5,891 nt of DNA from Altererythrobacter sp. (GTDB taxonomy: Bacteria > Pseudomonadota > Alphaproteobacteria > Sphingomonadales > Sphingomonadaceae), in assembly GCA_023299945.1 (NCBI GenBank), contig JALZVZ010000273.1:1-5891 (forward strand). The letters are read 5' to 3'. Below, piece by piece: positions 5,249 through 5,891 of this stretch (position 1 is the stretch's first letter; each line of letters begins with the position of its first letter). Made by a program: the position numbers and the translations under genes. Under the pieces are notes generated by a model. That model was not told the DNA's origin. It saw nothing but the letters and a program-made list of their open reading frames with translations, and searched no databases.

Positions 5249-5891
5249 TCCGAAAACTTATGTTGCTGGCCGCGGGATTGTTTCTCGCGGCCTGTCAGCA
5301 GCAAAACACACAGGCTATTGGCCAACCCGCCCCTGCCCCGCTTTTGTATGAAATAGCGAGCGCGGATGGCGAGGCACAAGGTTGGCTTTTTGGCACTATT
5401 CACGCCCTGCCTGATGGCGTGGAATGGCGGACAGACGCGCTAACGACCGCTAATGCAAAGGCCGATATGCTGATCGTAGAGATCGCCGCGCTTGATGATA
5501 GTGCGGCGCTTTCGCGTATCTACACACGGCTTGCGCGCAGCCCCAACCTGCCGCCAATCACTAGCCGGGTTAGCGATGGCAATCGGGCAAGGCTCGATAT
5601 ATTGATTGCGCGCTCTGCCTTTCAAGAGTCTGACTTCGACCGCGTGGAGACTTGGGCAGCCTCCCTCATGCTCGCCCAATTGGCGAATACTGGCGATGCT
5701 AAAAACGGTGTGGATCGCGCAATGATCACCATGTTTGAAGGCCGCGAATTGCGCGAATTTGAAGGGGCGCGTGCGCAGCTATCAATCTTTGACCAATTGC
5801 CAGAAAGCGAACAACGCGATCTGCTCGACCGTGTGATTGATGATATTGAGCGTGCAGAAGATGATCCCGCCGCTCTGCGCAATGCATGGCT
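5245..5891 (+). CDS. TraB/GumN family lipoprotein, tandem paralogue (3' end cut by window edge)
   Basis: An open frame of 215 codons starts at the ATG of the ATGA overlap and runs past the right edge without a stop. The N-terminus MIRKLMLLAAGLFLAAC is a lipoprotein signal, with lipobox L14-A15-A16-C17 and Q18 at position +2, suggesting outer-membrane sorting rather than inner-membrane retention. The rest follows the preceding protein: WLFGTIHALPDGVEW with GxxH at G50-H53, IVEIA with E79, LPP, VETWAASLML, an NGVD block matching NGVE, and FDQLPESEQ matching FDSLPQESQ. It is therefore a diverged duplicate of the TraB/GumN gene upstream. The C-terminal GxxH expected for the family would lie outside the window. 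No Shine-Dalgarno sequence precedes the start, so translation is probably coupled to the upstream gene. Likely anchored in the envelope as a putative Tiki-like metallohydrolase. Confidence 0.9.
   Translation, partial: MIRKLMLLAAGLFLAACQQQNTQAIGQPAPAPLLYEIASADGEAQGWLFGTIHALPDGVEWRTDALTTANAKADMLIVEIAALDDSAALSRIYTRLARSPNLPPITSRVSDGNRARLDILIARSAFQESDFDRVETWAASLMLAQLANTGDAKNGVDRAMITMFEGRELREFEGARAQLSIFDQLPESEQRDLLDRVIDDIERAEDDPAALRNAW

Noticed and set aside
5206..5882. Minus-strand open frames opposite the second TraB/GumN gene.
   Set aside because: The plus-strand frame has a lipoprotein signal and family motifs; the minus frames lack ribosome binding sites and domains.

Overview
The window looks like chromosomal DNA from an alphaproteobacterium, most likely a sphingomonad (Sphingomonadales/Erythrobacteraceae-like). 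This is inferred from the wording of GlyQ and the GlyS N-terminus, the moderate-to-high GC of the left half, and the mix of a cytoplasmic molybdopterin oxidoreductase with TraB/GumN-type secreted proteins. No RNA gene, CRISPR array, insertion sequence or phage gene was seen.

Left half (minus strand, 1-3237): three genes point leftward, in transcription order a 703-residue molybdopterin/[4Fe-4S] oxidoreductase (3237-1126), glyQ (1065-151) and the start of glyS (154 to the left edge). glyQ and glyS share an ATGA stop/start overlap and encode the alpha and beta subunits of the alpha2beta2 glycyl-tRNA synthetase. The oxidoreductase lies 60 bp upstream of glyQ on the same strand, so read-through is possible, but no functional link is evident. 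Its substrate is unknown, and it has no Cys where formate dehydrogenases and Nap-type enzymes place their Mo ligand.

Centre (3238-3415): a divergent intergenic region of 178 bp. It carries a sigma70-like promoter toward the right whose -35 and -10 boxes are each covered by a copy of a GACATA..GTCAG repeat, a plausible operator. It also holds a hairpin in the leader of the oxidoreductase gene.

Right half (plus strand, 3416-5891): four co-directional genes. A 64-residue Cro/C1-type (XRE) regulator overlaps by 14 nt a 216-residue protein with six predicted membrane segments. After 65 bp come two tandem TraB/GumN (Tiki superfamily) paralogues. The first has a type I signal peptide; the second has a lipobox, starts in an ATGA overlap with the first, and runs off the right edge. 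The likely picture is an autoregulated regulator/membrane-protein pair followed by an envelope pair of Tiki-like putative metallohydrolases. Whether all four form one transcript is not settled by the sequence, because a small UUCG-capped hairpin sits between the two pairs.
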